From Thermoanaerobacteraceae bacterium (GTDB taxonomy: Bacteria; Bacillota; Desulfotomaculia; Desulfotomaculales; Ammonificaceae): a stretch of 18,919 bases of DNA. Positions 6,866 through 15,083 of the stretch are shown here, one piece after another (the first letter of the stretch is position 1; every line of letters begins with the position of its first letter). A model generated the notes under the pieces. The model saw only the letters and a list, made by a program, of their open reading frames with translations. It made no database searches and was not told where the DNA came from. The position numbers were made by a program, and so were the translations under genes. The stretch covers positions 1 through 18,919 of the forward strand of contig JASEJH010000005.1 of the NCBI GenBank assembly GCA_030016455.1, read 5' to 3'.

Positions 6866-7810
6866 GTGAAATTGGCTTTTGTCTTTCCGGGACAAGGATC
6901 GCAGTATCCGGGAATGGGCCGGGAGTTCTGCGAAGAATACCCCGAGGCAAGGGAAGTTTTCGCCGCGGCGGATGCCGCGTTGGATTTTCCCCTCAGCACC
7001 CTTTGTTTCGAAGGACCCAAGGAAGAGCTGCAAAAGACGATCAACACCCAGCCGGCGGTGCTGGTGACAAGCATCGCCTGCTTAGCGGTCTTGCGCCTGT
7101 CCGGGGTGGAAGCTGCGGCGGCCGCCGGCCACAGTTTGGGTGAGTACACGGCACTGGTGGCCGCACAGGCGCTCGATTTTATGACGGCCGTGAGGCTCAC
7201 CCGCCGCCGCGGGCAGTTGCTGCAGGAGGCGGTGCCGTTAGGAAGCGGGGGAATGGTGGCCGTTCTGGGCCTGGGCCGGAAAGAGGTGGAGGCGGTGGTC
7301 CAGGCGGCGCGGGCGCACGGCGTAATCGAGGCGGCCAATTTCAATGCGCCGGGCCAGGTAGTCCTCGCCGGTGAGACGCCTGCCCTCGAAGCGGCGGTGG
7401 TGGCGGCCAAGGAAGCCGGTGCCAAGAAATGCGTGATTCTGCCGGTGAGCGGTCCCTTTCACTCCTCGCTCATGCGCCGGGCCGGCGAGCTTTTCGCCCT
7501 GGAATTAGAGAAGGTGACGGTGAAAAAACCGGTTTTTCCGGTGGTGGCTAACGTCAACGCAGGCTACCTGACGACCGCGGCGGAGGTGCGGCACGCTCTG
7601 GTGCGTCAGATTTCCAGCCCGGTGCTCTGGGAAGAGAGTATCAGGCGGCTGGTCCGGGACGGGGTGGGGGTCTTCGTCGAGGTGGGGCCGGGCAAGGTGC
7701 TTTCAGGGCTGATCAAGCGTATTGCGCCGGATGTGATCTGCTGCAACGTGGAAGACCGGGCTTCTCTGAATACGACGCTGCAAGTGCTGAAAAAGGCGGG
7801 TCTTCGATGA
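6866..7810 (+). CDS. fabD: Malonyl-CoA:ACP transacylase
   Basis: 314 residues from GTG 6866 behind AAAGGGGGGG. FabD moves malonyl groups from CoA to the ACP phosphopantetheine, supplying the extender unit for elongation. Motifs: GQGSQ (9-13, oxyanion loop), nucleophile Ser90 in GHSLGEYTAL, Arg115 in LTRRRGQL (carboxylate binding) and His199 in SGPFHSSLM. Length is normal for the family (~310). It stands between fabH and fabG in the usual order, and its stop overlaps an ATG (7807) that is not favoured as the fabG start. Confidence 0.97.
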   Translation: MKLAFVFPGQGSQYPGMGREFCEEYPEAREVFAAADAALDFPLSTLCFEGPKEELQKTINTQPAVLVTSIACLAVLRLSGVEAAAAAGHSLGEYTALVAAQALDFMTAVRLTRRRGQLLQEAVPLGSGGMVAVLGLGRKEVEAVVQAARAHGVIEAANFNAPGQVVLAGETPALEAAVVAAKEAGAKKCVILPVSGPFHSSLMRRAGELFALELEKVTVKKPVFPVVANVNAGYLTTAAEVRHALVRQISSPVLWEESIRRLVRDGVGVFVEVGPGKVLSGLIKRIAPDVICCNVEDRASLNTTLQVLKKAGLR

Positions 7811-7860
7811 GCGGACCGGGGCAGGAAAGCTGCTTGCTTCGTGGGAGGGAGTCGGCTAAA

Positions 7861-8604
7861 ATGAATCTTAATGACAGGATAGCAGTTGTTACCGGTGCTT
7901 CCCGGGGGATAGGCCGGGCGGTGGCGGAAGCGCTGGCCCGGGCCGGGGCCGGCGTGGTGATAAATTATACCTCCCGTGCCGACGATGCCGTGGCGGTGGC
8001 GGCCGGGATCAAAGCCTCCGGCGGGCGTGCGGAGGTCTTTCAAGCCGACGTTTCCCGTCCGGACCAAGCGGCGGCGCTGGTTGATTTTGCGGTTTCTACA
8101 TTCGGACGTCTGGACATCCTGGTCAACAACGCCGGAATAACCCGGGACGGCTTGCTCCTCCGGATGAAGGACGAAGACTGGGACGCGGTCATCGGGGTCA
8201 ACCTGAAAGGGGCTTTCAACTGCGCCCGGGCGGCGGCCCGGATAATGATGAAAGCGCGCTGGGGCCGGATTATTAACATCAGCTCCGTTGTAGGGCTGGT
8301 AGGAAACGCAGGCCAGGCGAATTACGCTGCGGCCAAGGCGGGTCTGGTTGGGTTTACCAAGGCCGTGGCCCGGGAATTAGGTTCTCGGAACATCACGGTG
8401 AATGCGGTGGCGCCCGGTTACATCCGGACGGAAATGACGGCCAGCCTTCCGGAAGCCGTTAAAAAGCAACTGCAGGAAAGGATCGTACTTGGACGGCTCG
8501 GAGAGCCGGAGGAAGTGGCAAACCTGGTGGTCTTCTTGGCAAGCGATCTGGCAGGGTACATCACCGGCCAGGTGTTCGTTATAGACGGCGGGATGGCGCT
8601 TTAA
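7861..8604 (+). CDS. fabG: 3-oxoacyl-ACP reductase
   Basis: 247 residues from ATG 7861. FabG is the NADPH-dependent short-chain dehydrogenase that reduces 3-oxoacyl-ACP to (R)-3-hydroxyacyl-ACP. The nucleotide-binding TGASRGIG (11-18), NNAG (89-92), catalytic Asn114, Ser142, Tyr155 and Lys159 (YAAAK), and [10 protein letters not shown] are all present, with the family C-terminus [15 protein letters not shown] 7807 would add 18 residues unlike the family and overlaps fabD; ATG 7861, with GGGAGGG about 11 bases upstream, gives the usual length and the [14 protein letters not shown] start. It lies between fabD and acpP. Confidence 0.97.
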   Translation: MNLNDRIAVVTGASRGIGRAVAEALARAGAGVVINYTSRADDAVAVAAGIKASGGRAEVFQADVSRPDQAAALVDFAVSTFGRLDILVNNAGITRDGLLLRMKDEDWDAVIGVNLKGAFNCARAAARIMMKARWGRIINISSVVGLVGNAGQANYAAAKAGLVGFTKAVARELGSRNITVNAVAPGYIRTEMTASLPEAVKKQLQERIVLGRLGEPEEVANLVVFLASDLAGYITGQVFVIDGGMAL

Positions 8605-8635
8605 GAGGGAGCGGAAAGGGGGTGGAGCAGCAAAG

Positions 8636-8872
8636 ATGTCTGCTTCAGTTTTCGAAAAGGTCAAGCAAATCATCGTCCAGCAACTCGGGGTAGAAGAGGA
8701 TGAAGTAACGATGGACGCTTCCTTCGTTGACGACCTCGGAGCGGACTCGCTTGACCTGGTCGAGTTGGTGATGGCCTTTGAGGAGGAGTTTGAGACCGAG
8801 ATCCCGGACGAAGACGCGGAGAAGATCCGTACGGTGGGTCACGCGGTGAAGTACATTCAGGAGCGGCTCTAA
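8636..8872 (+). CDS. acpP: Acyl carrier protein
   Basis: 78 residues from ATG 8636 behind AAAGGGGGTGG. An acidic four-helix protein with Ser38 in the [10 protein letters not shown] motif, the attachment site of 4'-phosphopantetheine. It carries acyl chains between FabD, FabH, FabG, FabF and PlsX, all encoded alongside. Length and acidity are standard. An intergenic repeat element with a large potential hairpin follows and separates it from fabF. Confidence 0.98.
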   Translation: MSASVFEKVKQIIVQQLGVEEDEVTMDASFVDDLGADSLDLVELVMAFEEEFETEIPDEDAEKIRTVGHAVKYIQERL

Positions 8873-8980
8873 AAGAGGTTAGAAGTTAGAGGTTAGAAAT
8901 TAGGTTATTGGATAGGAATTCGCGTAGCGAATTCCCTCAAAGATTCTCACTTCCAACTTCCCACCTCCGACTTCTGTTTT
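8873..8980. repeat. Inverted heptad-repeat element with palindromic core (element 1)
   Basis: Left arm: degenerate 7-base units GAGGTTA, GAAGTTA, GAGGTTA, GAAATTA. Centre: GGAATTCGC (8915-8923), loop GTA, GCGAATTCC (8927-8935), a perfect 9-base-pair palindrome. Right arm: TTCTCAC, TTCCAAC, TTCCCAC, CTCCGAC, TTCTG, whose complement reads GTCGGAG, GTGGGAA, GTTGGAA, the same kind of unit facing inward. It fills the acpP-fabF gap and ends just before the fabF ribosome binding site. It has no coding capacity that I believe. The same core recurs at 13738-13758. Confidence 0.85.
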
Positions 8981-8994
8981 TAGGAGGTATGTTT

Positions 8995-10236
8995 TTGTCC
9001 CTGCGTGCTGTGATTACCGGGTTGGGGATCATTTCGCCGCTCGGTGTAACGAAGGACAAGTTTTGGGAGGCGCTGGTACGGGGTAAATCCGGTGTCCGGC
9101 CGATCAGCCGGTTCGACGCTTCGGGTTTTAAGACTCGGATCGCCGCCGAGGTGCTTGATTTCGACCCCGAAGCCTACATGGATAAGAAAGAAGCCCGGCG
9201 AATGGACCGCTGCACGCAGTTCGCAGTCGCCGCGGCGAGGCTGGCACTGGAAGACGCCGGACTGGCCCCGGGGCAAGCGGACCCGGACCGGGTCGGGGTG
9301 GTTCTGGGCTGCGGCATCGGCGGCATCGAGACGTTTGAGGAACAGGTAGGGATCCTCAAGACCAGGGGACCGGACCGGGTAAGCCCCTTTTTCGTGCCGA
9401 TGATGATCAGCAACATGGCGGCCGGGTATATCGCAATCATTCATAAGTTTTACGGCCCCAACAGCACGGTGGTTACCGCCTGTGCCTCCTCGAACCACGC
9501 CATCGGGGAGGCCCTGCGGCTCATTCAGCGGGACGAGGCCGACGTGGTGTTGAGCGGCGGTTCCGAAGCGGCGATCGTTCCTTCGGCGATTGCGGGGTTT
9601 TGCTCTATGAAAGCCATGTCCACCCGGAACGAGGAACCGGAACGGGCGTGCCGGCCTTTCGACGCTACACGGGACGGCTTTGTGATCGGCGAGGGAGCGG
9701 TAATCCTGGTCCTGGAAAAATTAGAGCACGCACTGGCGCGGGGGGCGCGCATTTACGCGGAGGTGGCCGGTTACGGTCAGAGTTGCGACGCCTACCACAT
9801 TACTGCGCCTGACCCCGACGGGTCGGGTGCGGCCAAAGCGATGGCCCGCGCCCTCAAAGACGCCGGTTTGAAGCCGGAAGAAGTCAGCTACATCAACGCC
9901 CACGGCACCTCCACTCCCCTGAACGACAAAGTGGAGACGATGGCCATCAAGAAGGTTTTCGGCGAGTTCGCCCACCGCATCCCTGTTAGTTCTACCAAAT
10001 CAATGACCGGGCACCTCCTGGGTGCTGCCGGCGGCATCGAGGCCGCGGCGTCGGTTTTGAGCATCGTGCACGGCGTGGTGCCGCCGACAATTAATTACGA
10101 GCATCCCGACCCCGAATGTGACCTTGATTACGTGCCTAATAAAGCCCGGACCGTGCGGGTCGACGTGGCGCTGTCTAACGGACTGGGGTTCGGGGGCCAC
10201 AACGCCACACTTGTTTTTAAACGTTATGTCAAGTAG
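8995..10236 (+). CDS. fabF: Beta-ketoacyl-ACP synthase II
   Basis: FabF elongates acyl-ACP with malonyl-ACP. Catalytic residues: Cys163 in [11 protein letters not shown], His303 in [11 protein letters not shown] and His340 in [13 protein letters not shown]; Lys335 is in the same last motif. The start is uncertain: GGAGGT (8983-8988) sits 6 bases before TTG 8995 (413 residues, [17 protein letters not shown]) but only directly before ATG 8989 (two residues longer). I prefer TTG on spacing, and TTG starts are common here. A longer in-frame opening at 8908 would translate the repeat element and is rejected. It is separated from acpP by element 1 but is clearly part of the same gene set. Confidence 0.95.
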   Translation: MSLRAVITGLGIISPLGVTKDKFWEALVRGKSGVRPISRFDASGFKTRIAAEVLDFDPEAYMDKKEARRMDRCTQFAVAAARLALEDAGLAPGQADPDRVGVVLGCGIGGIETFEEQVGILKTRGPDRVSPFFVPMMISNMAAGYIAIIHKFYGPNSTVVTACASSNHAIGEALRLIQRDEADVVLSGGSEAAIVPSAIAGFCSMKAMSTRNEEPERACRPFDATRDGFVIGEGAVILVLEKLEHALARGARIYAEVAGYGQSCDAYHITAPDPDGSGAAKAMARALKDAGLKPEEVSYINAHGTSTPLNDKVETMAIKKVFGEFAHRIPVSSTKSMTGHLLGAAGGIEAAASVLSIVHGVVPPTINYEHPDPECDLDYVPNKARTVRVDVALSNGLGFGGHNATLVFKRYVK

Positions 10237-10250
10237 GGTGGGACGTCCTG

Positions 10251-10943
10251 TTGTTCGACGGGTTCAACGCGCTGGTGGAAAAGATCGGCATCGACTGGAA
10301 CGATAAAGCGCTTCTCTGCCAGGCCCTTACGCACGGTTCATACGCATATGAGCACCCGGGAGCGGTGAGCAATCAGCGCTTGGAGTTCTTGGGCGACGCG
10401 GTTCTTTCGCTGGTCGTCAGCGACTATCTTTACCGGACCTTTCCCGACAAAGCGGAAGGTGAGTTAACCAGGCTGCGGGCGGCGGTTGTTTGCGAATCTT
10501 CCTTAGCGCGCGTGGCCCGGGAACTCGGCATCGGCCAGGCCCTTTTCATGGGCCGGGGAGAGGCGCATTCGGGCGGGCGGGAACGGCCTTCTATCCTGGC
10601 CGACGCCTTTGAGGCGGTTTTGGGGGCTTTGTATCTGGATCAGGGGCTGGCGGTCGCGGCGGAATTCGCCCTTAAATGGCTCGGGCCGGAGATCGCGGAC
10701 GTGCTTGAAGGCCGCCAGGAATGGGACTACAAGACGGAGCTGCAGGAGTTTATCCAGAAGCGCTTTCCCGAAAACGTATCTTACGCGATCCTGAAGGAGG
10801 AAGGGCCTGACCACGCAAAACGGTTCACCGCAGGCGTTTTCTTTCAGGGAAAGTGTCTCGGCCGGGGGGAAGGGCGTTCGAAGAAAGAGGCCGAGCAGCA
10901 GGCGGCGCGGGAGGCGCTGGAAAGGCTTTTTAAGGGAGGGTAA
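10251..10943 (+). CDS. rnc: Ribonuclease III
   Basis: 230 residues from TTG 10251. RNase III cuts double-stranded RNA and processes rRNA precursors. The signature RLEFLGDAVL (43-52; Glu45, Asp49) and the second acidic pair DAFEAVLGALYLD (Asp118, Glu121) form the two-metal catalytic site. The C-terminal ~70 residues, DYKTELQEF to REALERLF, are the double-stranded RNA binding domain with the GxGRSKKEAEQQAA motif. It starts 14 bases after fabF and ends 3 bases before ftsY. In many Firmicutes smc lies between rnc and ftsY; it is absent here. Confidence 0.96.
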   Translation: MFDGFNALVEKIGIDWNDKALLCQALTHGSYAYEHPGAVSNQRLEFLGDAVLSLVVSDYLYRTFPDKAEGELTRLRAAVVCESSLARVARELGIGQALFMGRGEAHSGGRERPSILADAFEAVLGALYLDQGLAVAAEFALKWLGPEIADVLEGRQEWDYKTELQEFIQKRFPENVSYAILKEEGPDHAKRFTAGVFFQGKCLGRGEGRSKKEAEQQAAREALERLFKGG

Positions 10944-10946
10944 GCC

Positions 10947-11858
10947 GTGGGGCTCTTTGGCCGGCTCCGGGAAAGCCTTAGCAAGGCCCGGCAAAATCTG
11001 GTCGCGAAAATCGAAAACGTGATCTCCAGACGGCGGGAGATTGACGAGGAACTTTACGAGGAGTTGGAGGACATCCTCATCCTGGCGGATACGGGCGTGG
11101 CCGCGACCACGGAGATAATGGCGCGGGTTCGGGCGAGGGTGAAGGAGCTCCGCCTTGACGACGCGGCGCAGCTGAAGCAGCTTTTCAAGGAAGAGGTCCT
11201 GCGCATCCTGGGTACGGAGACCGCTCCCCTGGCCCTGCCGGCAGAGCCGCCCGCCGTGATCCTGGTGGTCGGGGTGAACGGGACGGGGAAGACCACCACC
11301 ATCGGAAAACTGGCCTGGTATTTCCGGGAACAAGGGAAAAAATCGCTGCTTGCGGCAGCGGATACCTTCCGGGCGGCGGCAATTGACCAGTTGGAGGTCT
11401 GGGCGGGGCGGGCCGGTGCCGACATCATCAAGCAGCGCGAAGGATCTGACCCGGCGGCGGTGGTTTACGACGCGCTCCAGGCCGCGAAAGCGCGCCGCGC
11501 GGACGTGGTGCTGGTGGATACCGCCGGCAGGTTGCATACCAAAACCAACCTGATGGAAGAATTGAAGAAGCTGCGCCGGGTAGCCGAACGGGTGGTGCCC
11601 GGTGCGCCGCACGAGGTGCTCCTGGTGGTTGACGCCACCACCGGCCAGAACGCCGTCAGCCAGGCGAAGCTCTTCGGGGAAGCCACCGGGGTGACCGGGA
11701 TCATCCTGACCAAGCTTGACGGCACCGCCAAGGGCGGCGTGGTGGTGGCGATCAAAAAGGAACTCGGCATCCCGGTGAAATTCGTAGGCACCGGCGAAAA
11801 AATCGACGACATTATGCCGTTTAACCCGGAGGAGTTTGTGGCGGCCATTTTTGATTAA
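10947..11858 (+). CDS. ftsY: Signal recognition particle receptor FtsY
   Basis: 303 residues from GTG 10947 behind AAGGGAGGG. FtsY is the SRP-family GTPase that docks ribosome-nascent chain-SRP complexes at the membrane. Features: N-terminal four-helix bundle (~1-90), P-loop [10 protein letters not shown] (109-118), the SRP-GTPase insertion motif [13 protein letters not shown] (138-150), DTAGR (191-195), [10 protein letters not shown] (255-264) and the closing [13 protein letters not shown]. It lacks a long acidic A domain, as is common in Firmicutes; the short N-terminus [18 protein letters not shown] is probably the amphipathic membrane helix. The SAM-by-product genes begin 16 bases after its stop and could be co-transcribed. 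Confidence 0.97.
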   Translation: MGLFGRLRESLSKARQNLVAKIENVISRRREIDEELYEELEDILILADTGVAATTEIMARVRARVKELRLDDAAQLKQLFKEEVLRILGTETAPLALPAEPPAVILVVGVNGTGKTTTIGKLAWYFREQGKKSLLAAADTFRAAAIDQLEVWAGRAGADIIKQREGSDPAAVVYDALQAAKARRADVVLVDTAGRLHTKTNLMEELKKLRRVAERVVPGAPHEVLLVVDATTGQNAVSQAKLFGEATGVTGIILTKLDGTAKGGVVVAIKKELGIPVKFVGTGEKIDDIMPFNPEEFVAAIFD

Positions 11859-11874
11859 ACTCAGGTGTGAGTGG

Positions 11875-12672
11875 GTGAGGGCTGTGCCGGCAATTGCGAT
11901 CATCGGCGGAACCGGGGTTTACGACCCGGAGCTCCTGGAAGGCGTCACCGAGGAAACGGTGGCCACGGATTACGGGGCGGCTGCCGTGGCCTGCGGTACG
12001 TACCGGGGCAAAGAGGTGGCCTTTCTTTCGCGTCACGGTGCGGGCCATTCAGTACCGCCGCACCTGGTGAACTACCGGGCGAACATCATGGCGCTGAAAA
12101 AAATCGGGGTGCGTTCGATCCTGGCCACGGCGGCGGTGGGGTCGCTCAATCCCCGGATGAAACCGGGGGATTTTGTCTTTGTGGACCAGTTTTTGGATTT
12201 TACCAAGGGGCGCCAGCAGACCTTTTTCGACGGCGGGCCGGAAGGAGTGGTCCATGTTGACCTTACGGAACCTTACTGCCCGGAGTTGCGGGAGATACTC
12301 GTCCGGGCGGCGCAGGCGCTTCACCTTCCGGCGCACGGGGGCGGCACCTATGTTTGCACCGAGGGGCCCCGTTTTGAAACACCGGCGGAGATTAAAATGC
12401 TGCGGCACCTCGGCGGCGACCTGGTGGGGATGACCGGCGTGCCGGAGGTGGTCCTGGCGCGGGAGGCGGAGATTTGCTACGCCGCGGTGGCAATGGTGAC
12501 CAATTTTGCCGCCGGTATCGCCGGTTACCGGTTGAGCCACCAGGAAGTGGTGGGAATGATGAAGGTGCAGGGCGAAAACATCCGGCGGCTGCTGATGCAG
12601 GCAGTGGAATGGATCGGCACGGACCGGACGTGTGCCTGCCAGCACGCGGTTTCCGGGCCGGTGGAGGTTTAG
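11875..12672 (+). CDS. mtnP: MTA/MTI-type purine nucleoside phosphorylase (MtnP family)
   Basis: 265 residues from GTG 11875 (AGGTG at 11863-11867); GTG 11884 is an alternative that removes three residues. Family: trimeric MTA phosphorylase/PNP. Visible motifs: IIGGTGVYDPELLEG, the phosphate-binding SRHGAGHSVPPHLVNYRAN (52-70), ATAAVGSLNP, TYVCTEGPRFETPAEI (158-173), GMTGVPEVVLARE (185-197). Where MTA phosphorylases have Thr-Asp-Tyr-Asp to read adenine, this protein has Thr-Asn-Phe-Ala (Asn210, Ala212), as in 6-oxopurine PNPs. I infer that it prefers methylthioinosine, 5'-deoxyinosine or inosine to MTA, which fits the deaminase at the end of the cluster. The product 5-methylthioribose-1-phosphate would feed MtnA next door. 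Specificity is inference; the family call is secure. Confidence 0.88.
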   Translation: MRAVPAIAIIGGTGVYDPELLEGVTEETVATDYGAAAVACGTYRGKEVAFLSRHGAGHSVPPHLVNYRANIMALKKIGVRSILATAAVGSLNPRMKPGDFVFVDQFLDFTKGRQQTFFDGGPEGVVHVDLTEPYCPELREILVRAAQALHLPAHGGGTYVCTEGPRFETPAEIKMLRHLGGDLVGMTGVPEVVLAREAEICYAAVAMVTNFAAGIAGYRLSHQEVVGMMKVQGENIRRLLMQAVEWIGTDRTCACQHAVSGPVEV

Positions 12673-12674
12673 CG

Positions 12675-13691
12675 GTGGAAACGCTGCGCTGGGAAAACGG
12701 CACCCTCCACCTGCTCGACCAAACGCTTCTGCCGCATGAGGTAAGCTACCTGGCACTAAACGACTACCGGGAAGTGATTCGGGCGATCCGGCGGCTTTCC
12801 GTCCGGGGAGCTCCCGCGATCGGGGCGGCGGCAGCTTACGCGGTGGTTCTCGCGGCGATGGAGGCGGCGCAGGGGGATGCGGAGGATTTCGCGGCGCGGT
12901 TGCAGAAAGCGGCGGAAGAGATCGGGGCTGCCCGGCCGACGGCGGTGAACCTGCGCTGGGCGGTGGCGCGGCAGCACGCCGTCGTGGAACGGCTGGCGGG
13001 GGAGCCGCCGGAGAAGGTGGTTGCGGAGCTGGTCCGGGAAGCGGCGGCGATTTTTGCAGCGGACGTCGCCGCCAACCGGACGATGGGTGCTTACGGCGCC
13101 GCGCTCCTGCCCAGGGAGGCGCGGGTGCTGACCCATTGCAACGCCGGCGCCCTCGCCACCTGCGGGTACGGGACGGCGCTCGGCGTGATCCGGGCGGCGC
13201 ACGCAGCGGGCAAAATAAGGATGGTTTATGCGGATGAGACACGGCCGCTCTTACAGGGCGCGCGGCTTACGGTTTTCGAGCTCCAGCAGGACGGGATTCC
13301 GGTAACGTTGATTACCGATTCAATGGCCGGGTACCTGATGGCGAAAAAGGGTCTGGACGCGGTCATCGTGGGCGCGGACCGGATCGCGGCGAACGGGGAC
13401 GTGGCGAACAAGATCGGCACCTATTCCCTGGCCGTCCTGGCGCGGCATCACGGGGTACCCTTTTATGTAACCGCTCCTTTTTCCACCATTGATCCGGAGG
13501 CGCCGGACGGAGCGGGTATACCCATTGAGGAGCGGGATGCGGACGAAGTCACGCACCTGGGCGGGGTTCCCGTGGCCCCGGCGGGGACGGCGGTTTGGAA
13601 CCCGGCCTTCGACGTCACGCCGCATAACTTGGTAACGGCGATAATTACCGAGAGAGGGGTTTATTATCCGCCATATCGCTTTGGGGCTTAG
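12675..13691 (+). CDS. mtnA: S-methyl-5-thioribose-1-phosphate isomerase
   Basis: 338 residues from GTG 12675, three bases after the mtnP stop, with GGTGGAGG about 8 bases upstream. MtnA opens 5-methylthioribose-1-phosphate to the ribulose form; some homologues also take 5-deoxyribose-1-phosphate. Family motifs: RGAPAIG (44-50), RPTAVNLRWAV (87-97), THCNAGALATCGYGTALG (153-170, with the presumed catalytic Cys155), YADETRPLLQGARLT and VGADRIAANGDVANKIGT (232-249, with catalytic Asp235). The paralogous eIF2B subunits lack this Cys/Asp pair, so this is the enzyme. An extended open frame upstream to 12474 is only overlap with mtnP. Confidence 0.95.
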   Translation: METLRWENGTLHLLDQTLLPHEVSYLALNDYREVIRAIRRLSVRGAPAIGAAAAYAVVLAAMEAAQGDAEDFAARLQKAAEEIGAARPTAVNLRWAVARQHAVVERLAGEPPEKVVAELVREAAAIFAADVAANRTMGAYGAALLPREARVLTHCNAGALATCGYGTALGVIRAAHAAGKIRMVYADETRPLLQGARLTVFELQQDGIPVTLITDSMAGYLMAKKGLDAVIVGADRIAANGDVANKIGTYSLAVLARHHGVPFYVTAPFSTIDPEAPDGAGIPIEERDADEVTHLGGVPVAPAGTAVWNPAFDVTPHNLVTAIITERGVYYPPYRFGA

Positions 13692-13699
13692 CTCTTAGA

Positions 13700-13806
13700 G
13701 TCAGAATCCAGAAGCCAGAAGTCAGAAGGTTTAAGGAGGAATTCGCGCAGCGAATTCCAACAAGTAAATATTTGTGAATTCTGACTCCTGAATTCTGAAT
13801 TCTGGA
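13700..13806. repeat. Inverted heptad-repeat element with palindromic core (element 2)
   Basis: Left arm: GTCAGAA, TCCAGAA, GCCAGAA, GTCAGAA in exact 7-base register (13700-13727). Core: GGAATTCGC (13738-13746), loop GCA, GCGAATTCC (13750-13758), identical to the core of element 1 except one loop base. Right arm: TTCTGAC, TCCTGAA, TTCTGAA, TTCTGGA (13779-13806), the reverse complement type. It lies between mtnA and ahcY and ends just before the ahcY ribosome binding site. The arms could fold into one long imperfect hairpin. Confidence 0.85.
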
Positions 13807-13826
13807 CCACACAGGGGGTTACTTCT

Positions 13827-15083
13827 TTGGCTACAAGTCTGATCCGCGACCCGAAACTGGCGCCGGAGGGACAGCAAAAGATTGAATGGGTGGCGGCCCA
13901 CATGCCGGTTTTGAACGCCATCCGGGAGGATTTTTTGCGGGAGCGGCCTTTCGAGGGCGTCAGGATTGCGTTAAGCATTCATCTCGAAGCCAAAACGGCT
14001 TACCTGGCGCTGGTGCTCAAGGACGGCGGGGCCGAGGTGGCGGCCACGGGCTCCAATCCCTTGTCAACCAGGGACGACATCGCCGCTGCCCTGGCGGCGG
14101 CCGGGGTGCGGGTTTGCGCCTGGTATAACCCGACGTCCGAGGAGTACCACCGGCACCTGGTGGAGACGCTCAGGATAAACCCCCACATCGTAATCGACGA
14201 CGGCGGCGACCTCGTCCACCTTTTGCACACCGACCTCCGCGAGCTGAGCAGCGGGGTCATCGGCGGGTGCGAGGAGACCACCACGGGGGTGTTGCGCCTC
14301 CAGGCCCTGGAGCGTGCGGGGCGGCTGCTCTTCCCGATGGTGGCGGTGAACAACGCCCGGACCAAGTACCTTTTCGACAACCGCTACGGCACCGGCGAGT
14401 CGGTCTGGGCGGGGATCATGCGGGCGACGAACCTGCTGGTTGCCGGAAAAACCGTGGTGGTTTTCGGCTACGGCTGGTGCGGCAAAGGCGTGAGCCTCAG
14501 GGCCAAGGGGTTGGGGGCGAAGGTAATCGTCTGCGAGGTAGACCCGGTCAAGGCGATCGAAGCCGTGATGGACGGTTTTGAAGTGCTGCCTTCCCTTGCT
14601 GCGGCCGAGCGCGGCGATATCTTCATCACCACCACCGGCTGCCGGGACGTCCTGCGGGCGGAGCATTTTTCGCGGATGAAGGACCGGGCGCTTTTGGCCA
14701 ACGCCGGGCACTTCAACGTCGAGATTTCCCTGCCGGACCTGGAGCGGGTGGCCGCATCACGCCGGCCGGTCCGGACGAACATTGAGGAGTTCCGGCTTCC
14801 CGACGGGCGCCGGCTCTACCTTCTGGCCGAAGGGCGGTTGGTCAACCTTGCGGCGGGTGACGGCCATCCGGCGGAGATCATGGACCTTTCCTTTGCCCTG
14901 CAGGCGCTTTCGGCACGGTACGTTTTGCGGGAGGGTCGGGGCCTGGAACGCCGCGTTTATCCTGTCCCTGCGGCGGTTGATATCCGCGTGGCCGAGTTGA
15001 AGCTGAGCTCGCTGGGCATAGAGATAGACCGGCTGACGCCCGAACAGGAGGCTTACCTTCGTTCTTGGGAGGGAGAGGTTTAA
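13827..15083 (+). CDS. ahcY: S-adenosylhomocysteine (or S-inosylhomocysteine) hydrolase
   Basis: 418 residues from TTG 13827 behind AGGGGG. The enzyme splits SAH into homocysteine and adenosine using tightly bound NAD. Motifs: SIHLEAKTAYLALVL (50-64), DDGGDL (124-129), CEETTTGV (148-155), NNARTKYLFDNRYGTGESVW (175-194, including Lys180 and Asp184), the dinucleotide loop GYGWCGKG (214-221) and NAGHFNVEI. It is the short type typical of archaea and thermophilic bacteria, lacking the insertion and long C-terminus of the ~430-470-residue forms. With an MTA/SAH deaminase two genes downstream, the natural substrate could be S-inosylhomocysteine, as reported for Methanocaldococcus; motifs alone do not decide. 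It ends immediately before the aldolase ATG. Confidence 0.93.
   Translation: MATSLIRDPKLAPEGQQKIEWVAAHMPVLNAIREDFLRERPFEGVRIALSIHLEAKTAYLALVLKDGGAEVAATGSNPLSTRDDIAAALAAAGVRVCAWYNPTSEEYHRHLVETLRINPHIVIDDGGDLVHLLHTDLRELSSGVIGGCEETTTGVLRLQALERAGRLLFPMVAVNNARTKYLFDNRYGTGESVWAGIMRATNLLVAGKTVVVFGYGWCGKGVSLRAKGLGAKVIVCEVDPVKAIEAVMDGFEVLPSLAAAERGDIFITTTGCRDVLRAEHFSRMKDRALLANAGHFNVEISLPDLERVAASRRPVRTNIEEFRLPDGRRLYLLAEGRLVNLAAGDGHPAEIMDLSFALQALSARYVLREGRGLERRVYPVPAAVDIRVAELKLSSLGIEIDRLTPEQEAYLRSWEGEV

Noticed and set aside
7807..7860. ATG 7807 as the fabG start (overlapping the fabD stop)
   Set aside because: It adds 18 residues absent from FabG; ATG 7861 gives the family length and N-terminus.
8873..8980. 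Short regularly spaced repeats as a CRISPR array
   Set aside because: Units are 7 bases, contiguous, with no spacers, and they change orientation around a palindrome.
11859..11884. SAM or SAH riboswitch before the salvage cluster
   Set aside because: Only 16 bases separate the ftsY stop from the first start codon, which is too short for any known SAM/SAH aptamer.
10503..11903. 466-residue minus-strand open frame opposite rnc and ftsY
   Set aside because: It is antisense to two unmistakable genes and has low-complexity His/Pro/Arg/Gly-rich content, as expected from high GC on the opposite strand.
12049..13242. 397-residue minus-strand open frame opposite mtnP and mtnA
   Set aside because: Its Pro/Arg/Ser-rich translation resembles no family and lies fully against two conserved enzymes.
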